From Mycobacteriales bacterium (GTDB lineage Bacteria; Actinomycetota; Actinomycetes; Mycobacteriales; SCTD01): a stretch of 64,000 nt of DNA. The translations under genes and the position numbers were made by a program. Shown one piece after another: positions 46,774 through 54,919 of the stretch. Under the pieces are notes generated by a model. That model searched no databases, was not told the DNA's origin, and was given only the letters and a program-made list of their open reading frames with translations. The DNA is taken from the NCBI GenBank assembly GCA_040902655.1, contig JBBDWV010000052.1, forward strand, positions 143,503 through 207,502, written 5' to 3'. The first letter of the stretch is position 1, and the number at the start of each line of letters is the position of its first letter.

Positions 46774-47670
46774 CTACTCCTCGGCGAGCAGCCGGGTGCG
46801 CAGCTGGGCGAGCGTGCGGGCCAGCAGGCGCGAGACGTGCATCTGGCTGATCCCGAGCTCGGCGGCGATCTGCGACTGGGTCATGTTGCCGAAGAACCGC
46901 AGCATGAGGATCTTCTTCTCGCGCGCCGGGAGCTGCTCGAGCAGCGGCTTGAGCGACTCGCGGTACTCCACGCCCTCGAGTGCGTCGTCCAGCACGCCGA
47001 GGGAGTCCGCGACCGCCGGTGAGTCGTCGTCGCCGCCGTCGGGTGCATCCAGGCTCACCGCGGAGTAGGCGTTCGCCGATTCCAGCCCCTCGAGGATCTC
47101 CTCCTCGGTCATCCCCAGGTGCTGCGCGAGCTCGGCCACCGTGGGGGAGCGGCCGTTCTTCTGGGACAGCTCGCTGGTGGCCTTGGTGAGGCTGAGCTTG
47201 AGCTCCTGCAGGCGGCGCGGCACCCGGATCGCCCAGCCCTTGTCGCGGAAGTGCCGCTTGATCTCGCCGACGATGGTGGGGGTGGCGTAGGTGGAGAACT
47301 CCACGCCCCGCTCCAGATCGAACCGGTCGACGGACTTGATCAGGCCGATCGTCGCCACCTGGATGAGGTCGTCGAGCGGCTCACCGCGGTTGCGGAAGCG
47401 GCGCGCAAGGTACTCGACCAGCGGCAGGTGCGCCTCGACCAGCTCCTCGCGCAGCCGGACCCGGGACGGGTCGTCCTCCGGCATCGTGGACAGCCGTTCG
47501 AACATCGCCCGCGCCCGCGCGCGGTCGGCGGCGGTCCGTTCGGCGCGGGCCGTGAGCGGCACGGCCTCCACCTCGACCGGAGGTGCATCGAGGTCGAGCA
47601 CCGTCTCCTGGCCGGGCGGGAACGGCTGCGCCGGGGTCTCGACAGCGTCGATGCCGGGAGCCTCGCTCAC
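46774..47670 (-). CDS. RNA polymerase sigma factor, SigB/SigF family
   Basis: This 298-residue general-stress/sporulation-type sigma factor has region 2 (VEYLARRFRNRGEPLDDLIQ, VATIGLIKSVDRFDLERGVE, FSTYATPTIVGEIKRHFRDK), region 3 (RVPRRLQELKLSLTKATSEL) and region 4 (LGISQMHVSRLLARTLAQLR). An acidic ~50-residue N-terminal tail precedes. The GTG start overlaps the stop of the RsbW-type gene, so the sigma and anti-sigma are co-translated. Target promoters are not evident in the window. Confidence 0.92.
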   Translation of the reverse strand: MSEAPGIDAVETPAQPFPPGQETVLDLDAPPVEVEAVPLTARAERTAADRARARAMFERLSTMPEDDPSRVRLREELVEAHLPLVEYLARRFRNRGEPLDDLIQVATIGLIKSVDRFDLERGVEFSTYATPTIVGEIKRHFRDKGWAIRVPRRLQELKLSLTKATSELSQKNGRSPTVAELAQHLGMTEEEILEGLESANAYSAVSLDAPDGGDDDSPAVADSLGVLDDALEGVEYRESLKPLLEQLPAREKKILMLRFFGNMTQSQIAAELGISQMHVSRLLARTLAQLRTRLLAEE

Positions 47671-48134
47671 GGCGCCAGGCCGTCGTCGTCGGCCTTGGTC
47701 TTGTGCAGGGTCAGCGTCACCCGGCTGTCGCCGTCCACGGAGCTGTCCACCTCACCGGCCAGCGCTGTCAGCACCGTCCAGGCGAAGGTGTCGCGCGAGG
47801 GCTGCTGCCCGTCGAGGGTCAGGACGCTGACCGCCACGTCGATGGCGTCGGCGGTCAGTTCGAAGCGGCACTCGAGGTCGGCGCCGGCCATGGCCTGGGT
47901 GAGCAGCATGGCGCAGGCCTCGTCGACCGCGATCCGCAGGTCCTCGATGTCGTCGATGGTGAAGTCCAGCCGCGATGCCAGGCTTGCGGTGGCCGTGCGC
48001 AGCACGGACAGATAGGCACCTGCCGCCGGCAGCCGGAGCACCACGACGTCACGGCCGGCGTCGCCGGAGAGTGCGGCGGCGTTCTCCGCCACGGGTCGTT
48101 CCGTCCTGGTCGACGTGCCCTTGCGGTCGGCCAT
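47667..48134 (-). CDS. rsbW: Anti-sigma regulatory kinase, RsbW type
   Basis: This 155-residue GHKL ATPase should bind and inactivate the SigF-type factor encoded next to it. The N-box segment DDIEDLRIAVDEACAMLLTQ is clear, and a late TFAWTVLTALAGEVDSS follows. The usual GxGL G1 loop is poorly preserved (DSSVDGDSRVTLTL), so kinase activity toward an anti-anti-sigma is uncertain. The ATG at 48132-48134 follows GGAGGG. No RsbV partner is adjacent. Confidence 0.85.
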   Translation of the reverse strand: MADRKGTSTRTERPVAENAAALSGDAGRDVVVLRLPAAGAYLSVLRTATASLASRLDFTIDDIEDLRIAVDEACAMLLTQAMAGADLECRFELTADAIDVAVSVLTLDGQQPSRDTFAWTVLTALAGEVDSSVDGDSRVTLTLHKTKADDDGLAP

Positions 48135-48265
48135 GCGCCCTCCGGGTGCCGGCGTGGCCGGCGGTCGCTCCTGCTCATGGGCCCGGGCCGGGTAGCGGCA
48201 GCCGGACGCACCGGTGGGTCGCACCGGTCAGGACAATCCTATGTCCGCACGGAAGCATCCGACAC

Positions 48266-48772
48266 TCAGCGCACGCCTTCGGGCCCGGCTGCGCCCTCGG
48301 CCAGCGCCCGGAGGTGCCGGCCCTCCGTCCGCCAGGTCGTCCACGCGTCCTGCGCCGCGGCACCCAGCGAGCGGTAGAAGCCGATCGCCGGTTGATTCCA
48401 GTCGAGGACCCACCACTCCAGCCGCGGGTAGCCACGCTCCACGCACACCGCCGCGAGCTCCTGCAGCAGCGCCCGGCCCAGTCCCTGTCCACGGACCGCG
48501 GGCCGGACGAACAGGTCCTCCAACCACAGGCCGGGACGGCCCTTCCAGGTGGAGAAGGTGACGTACCAGAGCGCGAAGCCCGCGACCGATCCGTCGGCGG
48601 CGAGGGCGACGTGGCACGACGCCACCGGGCGCGGCCCGAACAGCGCTTCGTGCAGCATCGGCTCGGTGGCCTCGACGGCATCCGGCTCACGCTCGTAGGC
48701 GGCCAGCTCGCGGACCAGCTCGAGCAGGACGGGCACGTCGGCCTCGACGGCCGGGCGGACTAGGCGTTCCAC
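48266..48772 (-). CDS. GNAT-family N-acetyltransferase
   Basis: This 168-residue protein has the GNAT core with the acetyl-CoA loop VRPAVRGQGLGRALLQEL and the C-terminal WNQPAIGFYRSLGA, resembling spermidine/diamine-type acetyltransferases. The N-terminus VRPAVEADVPVLLEL is typical. The GTG at 48770-48772 is favoured; an ATG at 48815-48817 is in frame but lies at the edge of the sodN terminator hairpin. The acceptor substrate is unknown. Confidence 0.82.
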   Translation of the reverse strand: MERLVRPAVEADVPVLLELVRELAAYEREPDAVEATEPMLHEALFGPRPVASCHVALAADGSVAGFALWYVTFSTWKGRPGLWLEDLFVRPAVRGQGLGRALLQELAAVCVERGYPRLEWWVLDWNQPAIGFYRSLGAAAQDAWTTWRTEGRHLRALAEGAAGPEGVR

Positions 48773-48817
48773 GGCGGCGGTACCAGCACTCTCTCGGCCA
48801 TCCGCAGACCCTGGCAT

Positions 48818-48854
48818 GCCGAAGGCCGGCCCCGCACGGGGACCGGCCTTCGGC
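48818..48854 (-). terminator. Hairpin terminator after sodN
   Basis: GCCGAAGGCCGG (48818-48829) and CCGGCCTTCGGC (48843-48854) pair over 12 bases. The inner CCCCG/CGGGG lengthens the stem with one bulge. It begins 7 bases past the sodN stop codon. Confidence 0.85.
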
Positions 48855-48861
48855 AACGGGA

Positions 48862-49299
48862 TCAGGCGGCCGGCTTCTCGTACGCCTTGCCCTTGGTCTC
48901 CCAGAAGATGGTGGCGATCTCGTCGATGCCGTCGAGCAGCTTCTGGCCCTCGGCGGGGTCGATCTTCTGCTTGGCGCCGGTGCCGCTGGCCAGCTTGATC
49001 GTGTCGTTGACCAGGGTGTGCAGCTGCGGGTACTTCTCGAAGTGCTCGGCCTTGAAGTAGTCGTGCCACAGCACGGCGAGGTGGTGCTTCACGAGCGTGG
49101 CCCGCTCGCCGATGATGCCGATCGCCCGGCCGCGGAAGACCGGGTCCTCGTTGGCGAGGTACTTCTCCTGCATGGCCTTGACGGACTGCGCCTCGATACG
49201 GGCCTGGGCGGGGTCGTAGACGCCGCAGGGCAGGTCGCAGTGGGCCGAGACGACGGTCCGCGGAGTGAGCAGGGCGGTGAGGAAGCTGCGCAGGAGCAT
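48862..49299 (-). CDS. sodN: Nickel superoxide dismutase
   Basis: This 145-residue NiSOD precursor converts superoxide to H2O2 and O2. After a 19-residue leader the mature protein starts at His20 of HCDLPCGVYDP. That nickel hook uses His20, Cys21, Cys25 and the backbone. The leader (MLLRSFLTALLTPRTVVSA) must be removed by SodX, whose gene lies divergently just upstream. The helical remainder (ALWHDYFKAEH-like VLWHDYFKAEHFEKYP) is typical. A strong terminator follows. Nickel-dependent control (Nur/SrnR) is known elsewhere but no operator is clear here. Confidence 0.95.
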   Translation of the reverse strand: MLLRSFLTALLTPRTVVSAHCDLPCGVYDPAQARIEAQSVKAMQEKYLANEDPVFRGRAIGIIGERATLVKHHLAVLWHDYFKAEHFEKYPQLHTLVNDTIKLASGTGAKQKIDPAEGQKLLDGIDEIATIFWETKGKAYEKPAA

Positions 49300-49318
49300 G
49301 CTCGTCCTTCCGATCGTG

Positions 49319-49666
49319 GTGGGGTCTGGTCTCTGTCACGACCCTAGCCCTGGAGGTCCACTGCGCACCGTCCTGGTCGAGGGACCGTCGATGCTGCCGA
49401 CCCTGCACCCCGGAGACTGCCTGCTCGTACGACGAGCAGGTCGGGTCACCGCCGGATGCATCGTGGTGGCCCGCTTCCCGGCGCGGCCGGACCTGCTGGT
49501 GGTCAAGCGGGCTGTCCGCTCGGTGGACGAGCTGTGGTGGCTCGAGAGCGACAACCCGGCGGTCACCGACGACAGCCGCAGGTACGGGCCGGCGCAGGTG
49601 TTCGGCCGGGTGGTGCTGCGCTACTGGCCGCTGCCGGTCCGCAGACTGCCGCGCAGGCTGTCGTAG
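49319..49666 (+). CDS. sodX: NiSOD maturation protease SodX (S26/S24 peptidase)
   Basis: This signal-peptidase-like serine protease should trim the SodN leader. Catalytic Ser is in VEGPSMLPTLHPGD and Lys in LLVVKRAVRS, followed by the LESDNPAVTDDSRRYGP box that defines S26-type folds. The start is uncertain: GTG 49319 is in frame but lacks a good ribosome site, whereas CTG 49361 sits just after GGAGG and gives ~101 residues. The 3' end overlaps the convergent rfbC by 46 bases. Pairing with sodN makes the assignment firm. Confidence 0.85.
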   Translation: MGSGLCHDPSPGGPLRTVLVEGPSMLPTLHPGDCLLVRRAGRVTAGCIVVARFPARPDLLVVKRAVRSVDELWWLESDNPAVTDDSRRYGPAQVFGRVVLRYWPLPVRRLPRRLS

Positions 49667-50244
49667 CAGCGCAGGCAGTCGTCGTACGCCGGGAGGAGCC
49701 CGGACGCCTGGGCCTGCGCGAGCGTGGGCGCGGCGGCGTCCTTGTCGGACAGCAGCGCCTCGACGTCGTCCGGCCACGGCAGGTCCAGCGCCGGATCGAG
49801 GGGGGAGATGCCGTGCTCGTGCCCGGGGTTGTAGGGCTCGCTGCACAGGTAGGTGACGTCGGCGTTGTCGGTCAGCGCCAGGAAGGCGTGGCCCAGTCCC
49901 TCGGACAGGTAGACGCCGCGACGGTCCCGGTCGTCGAGCCGGACGGCGTCGCTGATGCCGAACGTCGGCGACCCGACGCGGATGTCCACGACGACGTCGA
50001 GGACCGCTCCACGGGTGCAGTAGATGTACTTTCCCTGTCCCGGCGGCACGTCGGCGAAGTGCACGCCGCGCAGGGTGCCCCGGCTGCTCACGCTGTGGTT
50101 GGCCTGCTGCACGGTCAGCGGCTGGCCGACCGCTCGCGCGAAGACCTCCGCCTTGAACCACTCGAGGAAGACCCCGCGGGGGTCGGGGAACTGCCGCGGG
50201 GTGAACGACCACGCACCCGGCACCTTCAGCTCGTCGACCTGCAC
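49621..50244 (-). CDS. rfbC: dTDP-4-dehydrorhamnose 3,5-epimerase family protein
   Basis: This 207-residue cupin epimerase makes dTDP-L-rhamnose-type sugars for the envelope. Signatures: FPDPRGVFLEWFKAE, the catalytic-His region NHSVSSRGTLRGVHF, GVYLSEGLGHAFLAL, and YNPGHEHGISPLDPALDLPW. Length is normal. The GTG start at 50242-50244 is chosen. No rfbA/B/D genes are nearby. The 3' end overlaps sodX on the other strand. Confidence 0.9.
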   Translation of the reverse strand: MQVDELKVPGAWSFTPRQFPDPRGVFLEWFKAEVFARAVGQPLTVQQANHSVSSRGTLRGVHFADVPPGQGKYIYCTRGAVLDVVVDIRVGSPTFGISDAVRLDDRDRRGVYLSEGLGHAFLALTDNADVTYLCSEPYNPGHEHGISPLDPALDLPWPDDVEALLSDKDAAAPTLAQAQASGLLPAYDDCLRCYDSLRGSLRTGSGQ

Positions 50245-50402
50245 ACCACGAACCCTAGTCAGGGGTCCGGCGCCGACCGGCCGCCGGACCTGCGAGGATG
50301 GGGTGGTCTCGCACGGGTGACCCCCGTCCGGCCGGCCCCTGCTCGACCCACCCGTCGGGCCGGTCCGCGCCGTTCGCCCACCCATCCCGTCCGAGGAGAA
50401 CC

Positions 50403-51641
50403 ATGTCCGCCCCGCTGGAGGGCTCGCGCGTGTCGACGCCGGCGCCCCGACCTGCTCTCGACCTGGTCGGTCCGGTCACCGACCGCGACGCCGACGCCGC
50501 CTTCGCCCTGCATCGGGGCGGCAAGGTCCAGATCGTCTCGAGCGTCCCGCTGGAGACCCGGGAGGACCTGTCGCTGGCATACACCCCAGGTGTCGCGAAG
50601 ATCTGCACCGCCATCGCCGAGCAGCCCGACCTCGCCTACGACTACACCTGGAAGTCGCACACGGTCGCGGTCGTCACCGACGGCACGGCGGTGCTGGGCC
50701 TGGGCGACATCGGTCCGACGGCCGCGCTGCCGGTGATGGAGGGAAAGGCGCTGCTGTTCAAGCAGTTCGGTGGGATCGACGCCGTCCCGATCTGCCTCGA
50801 CGTCACCGACCTCGACGACCTGGTCGAGACGGTCGTGCGGCTGGCACCGGCCTTCGGTGGCATCAACCTCGAGGACATCAGTGCCCCGCGCTGCTTCGAG
50901 GTCGAGCGGCGGGTGCAGGAGCGGCTGGACATCCCGGTCTTCCACGACGACCAGCACGGCACCGCGATCGTCGTGCTCGCCGCCCTCCGCAACGCCGCGA
51001 CCCTGACCGGACGCTCGCTGTCCGACCTGCGCGTGGTGGTCTCCGGTGCCGGCGCGGCCGGTATCGCCGTATCGAAGATGATTCTCGAGGCCGGCATCGG
51101 CGAGCTCGCGATCGCCGACAGCAAAGGCATGGTGCACGCCGGCCGCGCGGACCTCAACGGCGTGAAGCGGCTGTTCGCCGAGATCAGCAACAAGGACAAC
51201 CGCACCGGCAGCTTCATCGAGGCGCTGGCAGGGGCGGACGTCCTGGTCGGTCTGTCCTCCGGCACGATCCCGGTCGAGGCGGTCGCGTCGATGGCGCCGG
51301 ACGGCATCGTCTTTGCGATGGCCAATCCCACCCCGGAGGTGCACCCCGACGTCGCCCGTGCCGCCGGCGCACGCGTCGTCGCGACCGGCCGCAGCGACTT
51401 CCCCAACCAGATCAACAACGTGCTGGCCTTCCCGGGCGTCTTCCGCGGCGCCATGGCCGTGCGCGCCACCCGCATCACCGAGGGCATGAAGCTGGCCGCC
51501 TCCGAGGCGCTGGCCGCGGTCGTCGGCGACGACCTCTGCGCGGAGTGCGTGATCCCCAGCGTGTTCGACACCAGGGTGGCTCCGGCCGTCGCCGAGGCGG
51601 TCGCCGCGGCCGCCCGGACCGAAGGGGTCGCCCGGCTCTAG
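50403..51641 (+). CDS. NAD(P)-dependent malic enzyme
   Basis: This 412-residue short-form bacterial malic enzyme decarboxylates malate to pyruvate. Visible are LSLAYTPGVAKIC (Tyr general acid), VLGLGDIGPTAALPVMEGKA, the Lys-containing FKQFGGIDAVPICLD, the metal-site FHDDQHGTAIV, and the cofactor motif VVSGAGAAGIAVSKM. The ATG at 50403 follows GAGGAGAA. It is divergent from rfbC. Cofactor preference is not evident. Confidence 0.93.
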   Translation: MSAPLEGSRVSTPAPRPALDLVGPVTDRDADAAFALHRGGKVQIVSSVPLETREDLSLAYTPGVAKICTAIAEQPDLAYDYTWKSHTVAVVTDGTAVLGLGDIGPTAALPVMEGKALLFKQFGGIDAVPICLDVTDLDDLVETVVRLAPAFGGINLEDISAPRCFEVERRVQERLDIPVFHDDQHGTAIVVLAALRNAATLTGRSLSDLRVVVSGAGAAGIAVSKMILEAGIGELAIADSKGMVHAGRADLNGVKRLFAEISNKDNRTGSFIEALAGADVLVGLSSGTIPVEAVASMAPDGIVFAMANPTPEVHPDVARAAGARVVATGRSDFPNQINNVLAFPGVFRGAMAVRATRITEGMKLAASEALAAVVGDDLCAECVIPSVFDTRVAPAVAEAVAAAARTEGVARL

Positions 51642-51667
51642 CAGCCGCCACCTCGTACTGTCGGTGG

Positions 51668-52633
51668 ATGCTTGCTGCCACCTGCACCTCCCAGTCCGCC
51701 GATGACCCGCTGTCCGGCCTGACGGTCGGCGACCGCCCCGAGCCACAGGCAGCCGAGGGATGGGCGACCGTCACGGTGCGGGCCGCCAGCCTGAACCACC
51801 ACGACCTGTGGAGCCTGCGCGGCGTGGGGTTGGCCGCCGACCGGCTGCCGATGGTGCTCGGCTGCGATGCGGCGGGGGTGGACGAGGACGGCCGCGAGGT
51901 CGTCGTGCACGCCCTGGTCGGCGACCCGGACTGGACGGGTGACGAGACACTGGACCCCCGGCGCAGCATCCTGTCCGAGCTGCACCAGGGCACGCTGGCC
52001 GAGCAGGTCGTCGTGCCCCGCCGCAACCTGCTGCCCAAGCCGGCCGGTCTGTCCTTCGAGGAGGCAGCCTGCCTGCCGACGGCCTGGCTGACGGCCTACC
52101 GGATGCTGTTCACCAACGCCGCGGTCTCGCCCGGTGACCGCGTCCTGGTGCAGGGCGCCGGCGGCGGGGTCAGCACCGCCGCCATCGCGCTCGCCCGTGC
52201 GTCCGGCCTGGTCGTCTGGGTCACCGGCCGGGACGAGGCCAAGCGGGCCCGTGCGCTCGAGCTCGGCGCGCACGAGGTCTTCGAGCCCGGTGCGCGGCTG
52301 CCCGCCCGGGTCGACGCGGTGCTCGAGACGGTCGGCAAGGCGACCTGGTCGCACTCGATGAAGAGCCTGCGCCCCGGCGGCACGCTGGTGGTGTCCGGCG
52401 CGACGACGGGCGCCGACCCGGGCGCCGACCTCAACCGGCTGTTCTTCCTGCAACTGCGTGTCGTCGGGTCGACGATGGGCACCCGCGACGAACTCGCCGG
52501 CCTCCTGCGCCTGCTCGAGGCCACCGGCCTGCGCCCCCCGGTGGACGAGGTGATCCCGCTCGCGCAGGCGGCGCGGGGCTTCGAGCGGCTGGCTGCGGGG
52601 GACGTGGTCGGCAAGCTGGTCCTGACCCCCTAG
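51668..52633 (+). CDS. Zinc-independent alcohol dehydrogenase / quinone oxidoreductase-type MDR protein
   Basis: This 321-residue medium-chain reductase has a GroES-like N-terminal domain (SLNHHDLWSLRGVG, LGCDAAGVDEDG) and a Rossmann domain with VLVQGAGGGVSTAAIALA. The catalytic-zinc Cys and the four-Cys structural site of true alcohol dehydrogenases are absent, so a quinone-oxidoreductase-like activity is likely. ATG at 51668, 26 bases after the malic enzyme gene, and it ends 8 bases before the rhomboid gene, so the three may form one operon. Confidence 0.85.
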   Translation: MLAATCTSQSADDPLSGLTVGDRPEPQAAEGWATVTVRAASLNHHDLWSLRGVGLAADRLPMVLGCDAAGVDEDGREVVVHALVGDPDWTGDETLDPRRSILSELHQGTLAEQVVVPRRNLLPKPAGLSFEEAACLPTAWLTAYRMLFTNAAVSPGDRVLVQGAGGGVSTAAIALARASGLVVWVTGRDEAKRARALELGAHEVFEPGARLPARVDAVLETVGKATWSHSMKSLRPGGTLVVSGATTGADPGADLNRLFFLQLRVVGSTMGTRDELAGLLRLLEATGLRPPVDEVIPLAQAARGFERLAAGDVVGKLVLTP

Positions 52634-52641
52634 GAGTTCCT

Positions 52642-53457
52642 GTGGTGCTGCCCGTCCACGACGTCAACCCGACGCGGCGCACCCCCTGGGTGACGCGGCT
52701 CCTGCTGGTCACCAATGTCGTCGCCTTCCTGATCAGCCCGATCGCGGTCGCGCCGCTGCTGGGCGAGGGCAACGCCGCCTCCCTCTGCCGGCAGGTCGCC
52801 TTTCTCGACGAGTACGCCGCCAAGCCGGCCGAGGTGGTGAGCAACGACCCGGCCGACGAGGTCGCCACCGGCGCGGTCGGCACATCGGCCGGTGGCCGCA
52901 CCGGCTGCGTCACCCAGTCGCCGCCGCCCTACGAGAAGTCGCCGGCGCTGTCGGTGCTGTTCGCGATGTTCCTGCACGGTGGGTGGCTGCACCTGCTCGG
53001 CAACCTGTTGTTCCTCTACGTCTTCGGCAACAACGTCGAGGACCGGCTCGGCAAGGTGCGCTTCCTGGCCTTCTACCTCGGCTGCGGATACGCCGCCACG
53101 TACGGCTTCTCGCTGTTCTTCCACGGGTCGAGCCAGCCGCTCGTCGGCGCGTCCGGGGCGATCGCCGGAGTGCTCGGCGCTTATCTCGTGCTGTTCCCGA
53201 AGGCCCGGGTCTGGTCGCTGCTGACGTTCTTCTTCTTCCTGCCCGTACGCCTGCCGGCCTGGCTGGTGCTGGGCAGCTGGTTCGTGCTGCAGTACCTCTA
53301 TGCGAGCGGTGCCGGCCTGTCGGAGGCAACCGGCACCGCCTACCTGGCCCACGTGCTCGGCTTCGTCGTCGGCGCCGCCCTCGTGTGGTCGCTGCGCGGC
53401 AGCGGCTCGGACCGCCGGATCGCCGACCCGCGGTGGGGTCCGTACGCGCGCAGGTGA
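52642..53457 (+). CDS. Rhomboid-family intramembrane serine protease
   Basis: This 271-residue membrane protease cleaves helices within the bilayer. The catalytic dyad is Ser171 (LVGASGAIAGVLGAYL) and His237 (AHVLGFVVGA). The HGGWLHLLGNLLFLYVFGNN segment with its conserved HLxGNMxxLxxFG-like pattern is also present. About six helices are visible; a ~70-residue hydrophilic loop with the first helix precedes the core. The GTG at 52642 follows AGGAG. Substrate unknown. Confidence 0.9.
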   Translation: MVLPVHDVNPTRRTPWVTRLLLVTNVVAFLISPIAVAPLLGEGNAASLCRQVAFLDEYAAKPAEVVSNDPADEVATGAVGTSAGGRTGCVTQSPPPYEKSPALSVLFAMFLHGGWLHLLGNLLFLYVFGNNVEDRLGKVRFLAFYLGCGYAATYGFSLFFHGSSQPLVGASGAIAGVLGAYLVLFPKARVWSLLTFFFFLPVRLPAWLVLGSWFVLQYLYASGAGLSEATGTAYLAHVLGFVVGAALVWSLRGSGSDRRIADPRWGPYARR

Positions 53458-53593
53458 GGGACGAGGCACTGCCGAGACCGCGAGCCGTTGGAGGCGGTGC
53501 ATGCCACACCGTCGGGAGCCGGTCTTCTACTCGGTCCCCTGCTGGCGCAGAGCCGGTACTACCGTGCGTCCCAACCAAGATCTTCATGCCTGG

Positions 53594-53665
53594 TGATCTT
53601 TTGGTTGCTGGATCGGCAGCGGACACGCCGGCGCGTTTGCTGCGAATCCAGCATCCAGAAGATCA
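53594..53665. repeat. 72-bp palindromic repeat, family C copy 2
   Basis: 33-base arms (53594-53626, 53633-53665) flank a 6-base loop GCCGGC. They share the core GCTGGATCGGCAGC with copy 1 at 27289. It lies in the 373-base gap between rhomboid and the GNAT gene; the rest of the gap shows no gene. Confidence 0.8.
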
Positions 53666-53830
53666 ACTGCCGACGAGCCGCCGCACGAGGGGTGCTCTTC
53701 GCGACGGGGCAGAAGCGCGGTGACGCGACACCGGGAACATCACGCCACAGGAGGTGGCCGGCACTGCTTTACCCCTGGATCGCGGGAAACCCTTGGCGCG
53801 TCGGGCGCCAGGTGCTGCACAGTCAGCATC

Positions 53831-54622
53831 ATGCGCGTGCACCCGCCCGAGCTCATCGACGCGGGCAGGCTCATCCTCCGCCGGCTCGTCGCGGACGACG
53901 TCGAGCGGATGGCGGCGGCCGTGGCCCGGAACCTGGAGCACCTCCAGCCGTGGATGCCGTGGGCGACGAAGGAGGCGGGAACGGTCGGTGTCCAGCGGGA
54001 GCGCCAGTTCGCCGTGGACGCCGCGTGGGAGAAGGGGCAGGAGTACAACTATCTCGCCCTCACCGGTGACGGTGAGGTGGTCCTGGGCAGGTTCGGCCTG
54101 CACCGCCGCATCGGACCGGGAGCGCTGGAGCTCGGCTACTGGCTGTGTGCTGACGCGGAAGGCCGTGGCTACGCCACCGCTGCTGCGGGGGCTCTGACGA
54201 GGGCGGCGCTCGAGGTCCCCGACGTCCACCGGATGGAGATCCACTGCGACGAGGCGAACCTCCGGAGCCGCGAGGTGCCGGCGAGACTGGGCTACCGGCC
54301 GGTCGGGTCGGGGGTCGATGGGCAGGCGCACGACGACTCCTCATCGGATGGCTCCGGCGGTGCTACCCGAGCCACGACGGGGCATGCTCACGGCGCATCG
54401 GTCGACAACCAGGAGGTTCCCGTGGGAGAGGTCGCGTACGTGTCCGAGGTCCGTGTCGAGCGCAGGGAGGGTTCGCTGCGCGCGGCATACCTCCCCGGCG
54501 ACGAGGAGCCGACCCTCTACGGCATGCACGGCGCCATCGCCGAGCACTACGGCGCGCAGCCCGGGCAGTTCCCGAGCCACGCCAGCACGATCGACCACCT
54601 TGTTGGCGCGGCACTTGGTTGA
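53831..54622 (+). CDS. RimJ/RimL-type GNAT acetyltransferase, frame runs into the osmC gene
   Basis: Residues 1-~158 are a ribosomal-protein-type N-acetyltransferase: LILRRLVADDVERMAAAVAR, LELGYWLCADAEGRGYATAA and VHRMEIHCDEANLRSREVP. After RLGYRPVG the family's C-terminal end is not recognisable. The frame continues as low-complexity (DDSSSDGSGG) without a stop into the osmC coding sequence, in the same frame, until the TGA at 54620-54622. Either the gene has lost its 3' end and stop, or a GNAT-OsmC fusion is made. The ATG at 53831 has no clear ribosome site. The osmC gene has its own strong one. Confidence 0.6.
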   Translation: MRVHPPELIDAGRLILRRLVADDVERMAAAVARNLEHLQPWMPWATKEAGTVGVQRERQFAVDAAWEKGQEYNYLALTGDGEVVLGRFGLHRRIGPGALELGYWLCADAEGRGYATAAAGALTRAALEVPDVHRMEIHCDEANLRSREVPARLGYRPVGSGVDGQAHDDSSSDGSGGATRATTGHAHGASVDNQEVPVGEVAYVSEVRVERREGSLRAAYLPGDEEPTLYGMHGAIAEHYGAQPGQFPSHASTIDHLVGAALG

Positions 54623-54877
54623 CTCACCGGCACGTTCGCCGGAGCCCTCGGGGCTCGGCGGATGGACCCCACCGGTCTGGTGGGGCACGCGCGCGGTGAG
54701 GTGGAGCTCGAGGGGAAGGTGCTGGTGGTCAAGCGGATCCGGGTGACCTACACCGGGCTCACGGTCGCCGACGAGGATCGGGAGAAGCTCGACCGGGTGC
54801 TCGCCACGCACGCGCAGGGCTGCCCGGTGGCCCGCAGCCTGGAGGGGTCGATCGAGATCACCACCGAGGTCGGCTGA
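54422..54877 (+). CDS. OsmC-family peroxiredoxin-like protein, probable selenoprotein (Sec at TGA 54620-54622)
   Basis: OsmC/Ohr proteins reduce organic peroxides with a pair of cysteines. The GTG at 54422 follows AGGAGG. The first part reads VAYVSEVRVERREGSLRAAY and ASTIDHLVGAALG, then TGA, then in the same frame LTGTFAGALGARRMDP, LVVKRIRVTYTGLTV and the second redox site HAQGCPVARSLEG to a normal end (151 residues). In relatives the TGA position is the peroxidatic Cys (GCLTGTF). OsmC-like selenoproteins are known from other bacteria. A hairpin with its loop 25 bases past the TGA fits a bacterial SECIS. A chance nonsense mutation is the alternative. Confidence 0.8.
54638..54659 (+). promoter_or_regulatory. 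SECIS-like hairpin downstream of the in-frame TGA
   Basis: GCCG(g)AGCCC (54638-54647) pairs with GGGCTCGGC (54651-54659) around loop TCG, with one bulged G. The loop lies 25 bases after the TGA, within the 16-37 base range of bacterial SECIS elements. Confidence 0.55.
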
Positions 54878-54919
54878 CCCGTCCTCCCGTGCGCCAGCGG
54901 GGCGTACGGGAGGCGCCGG

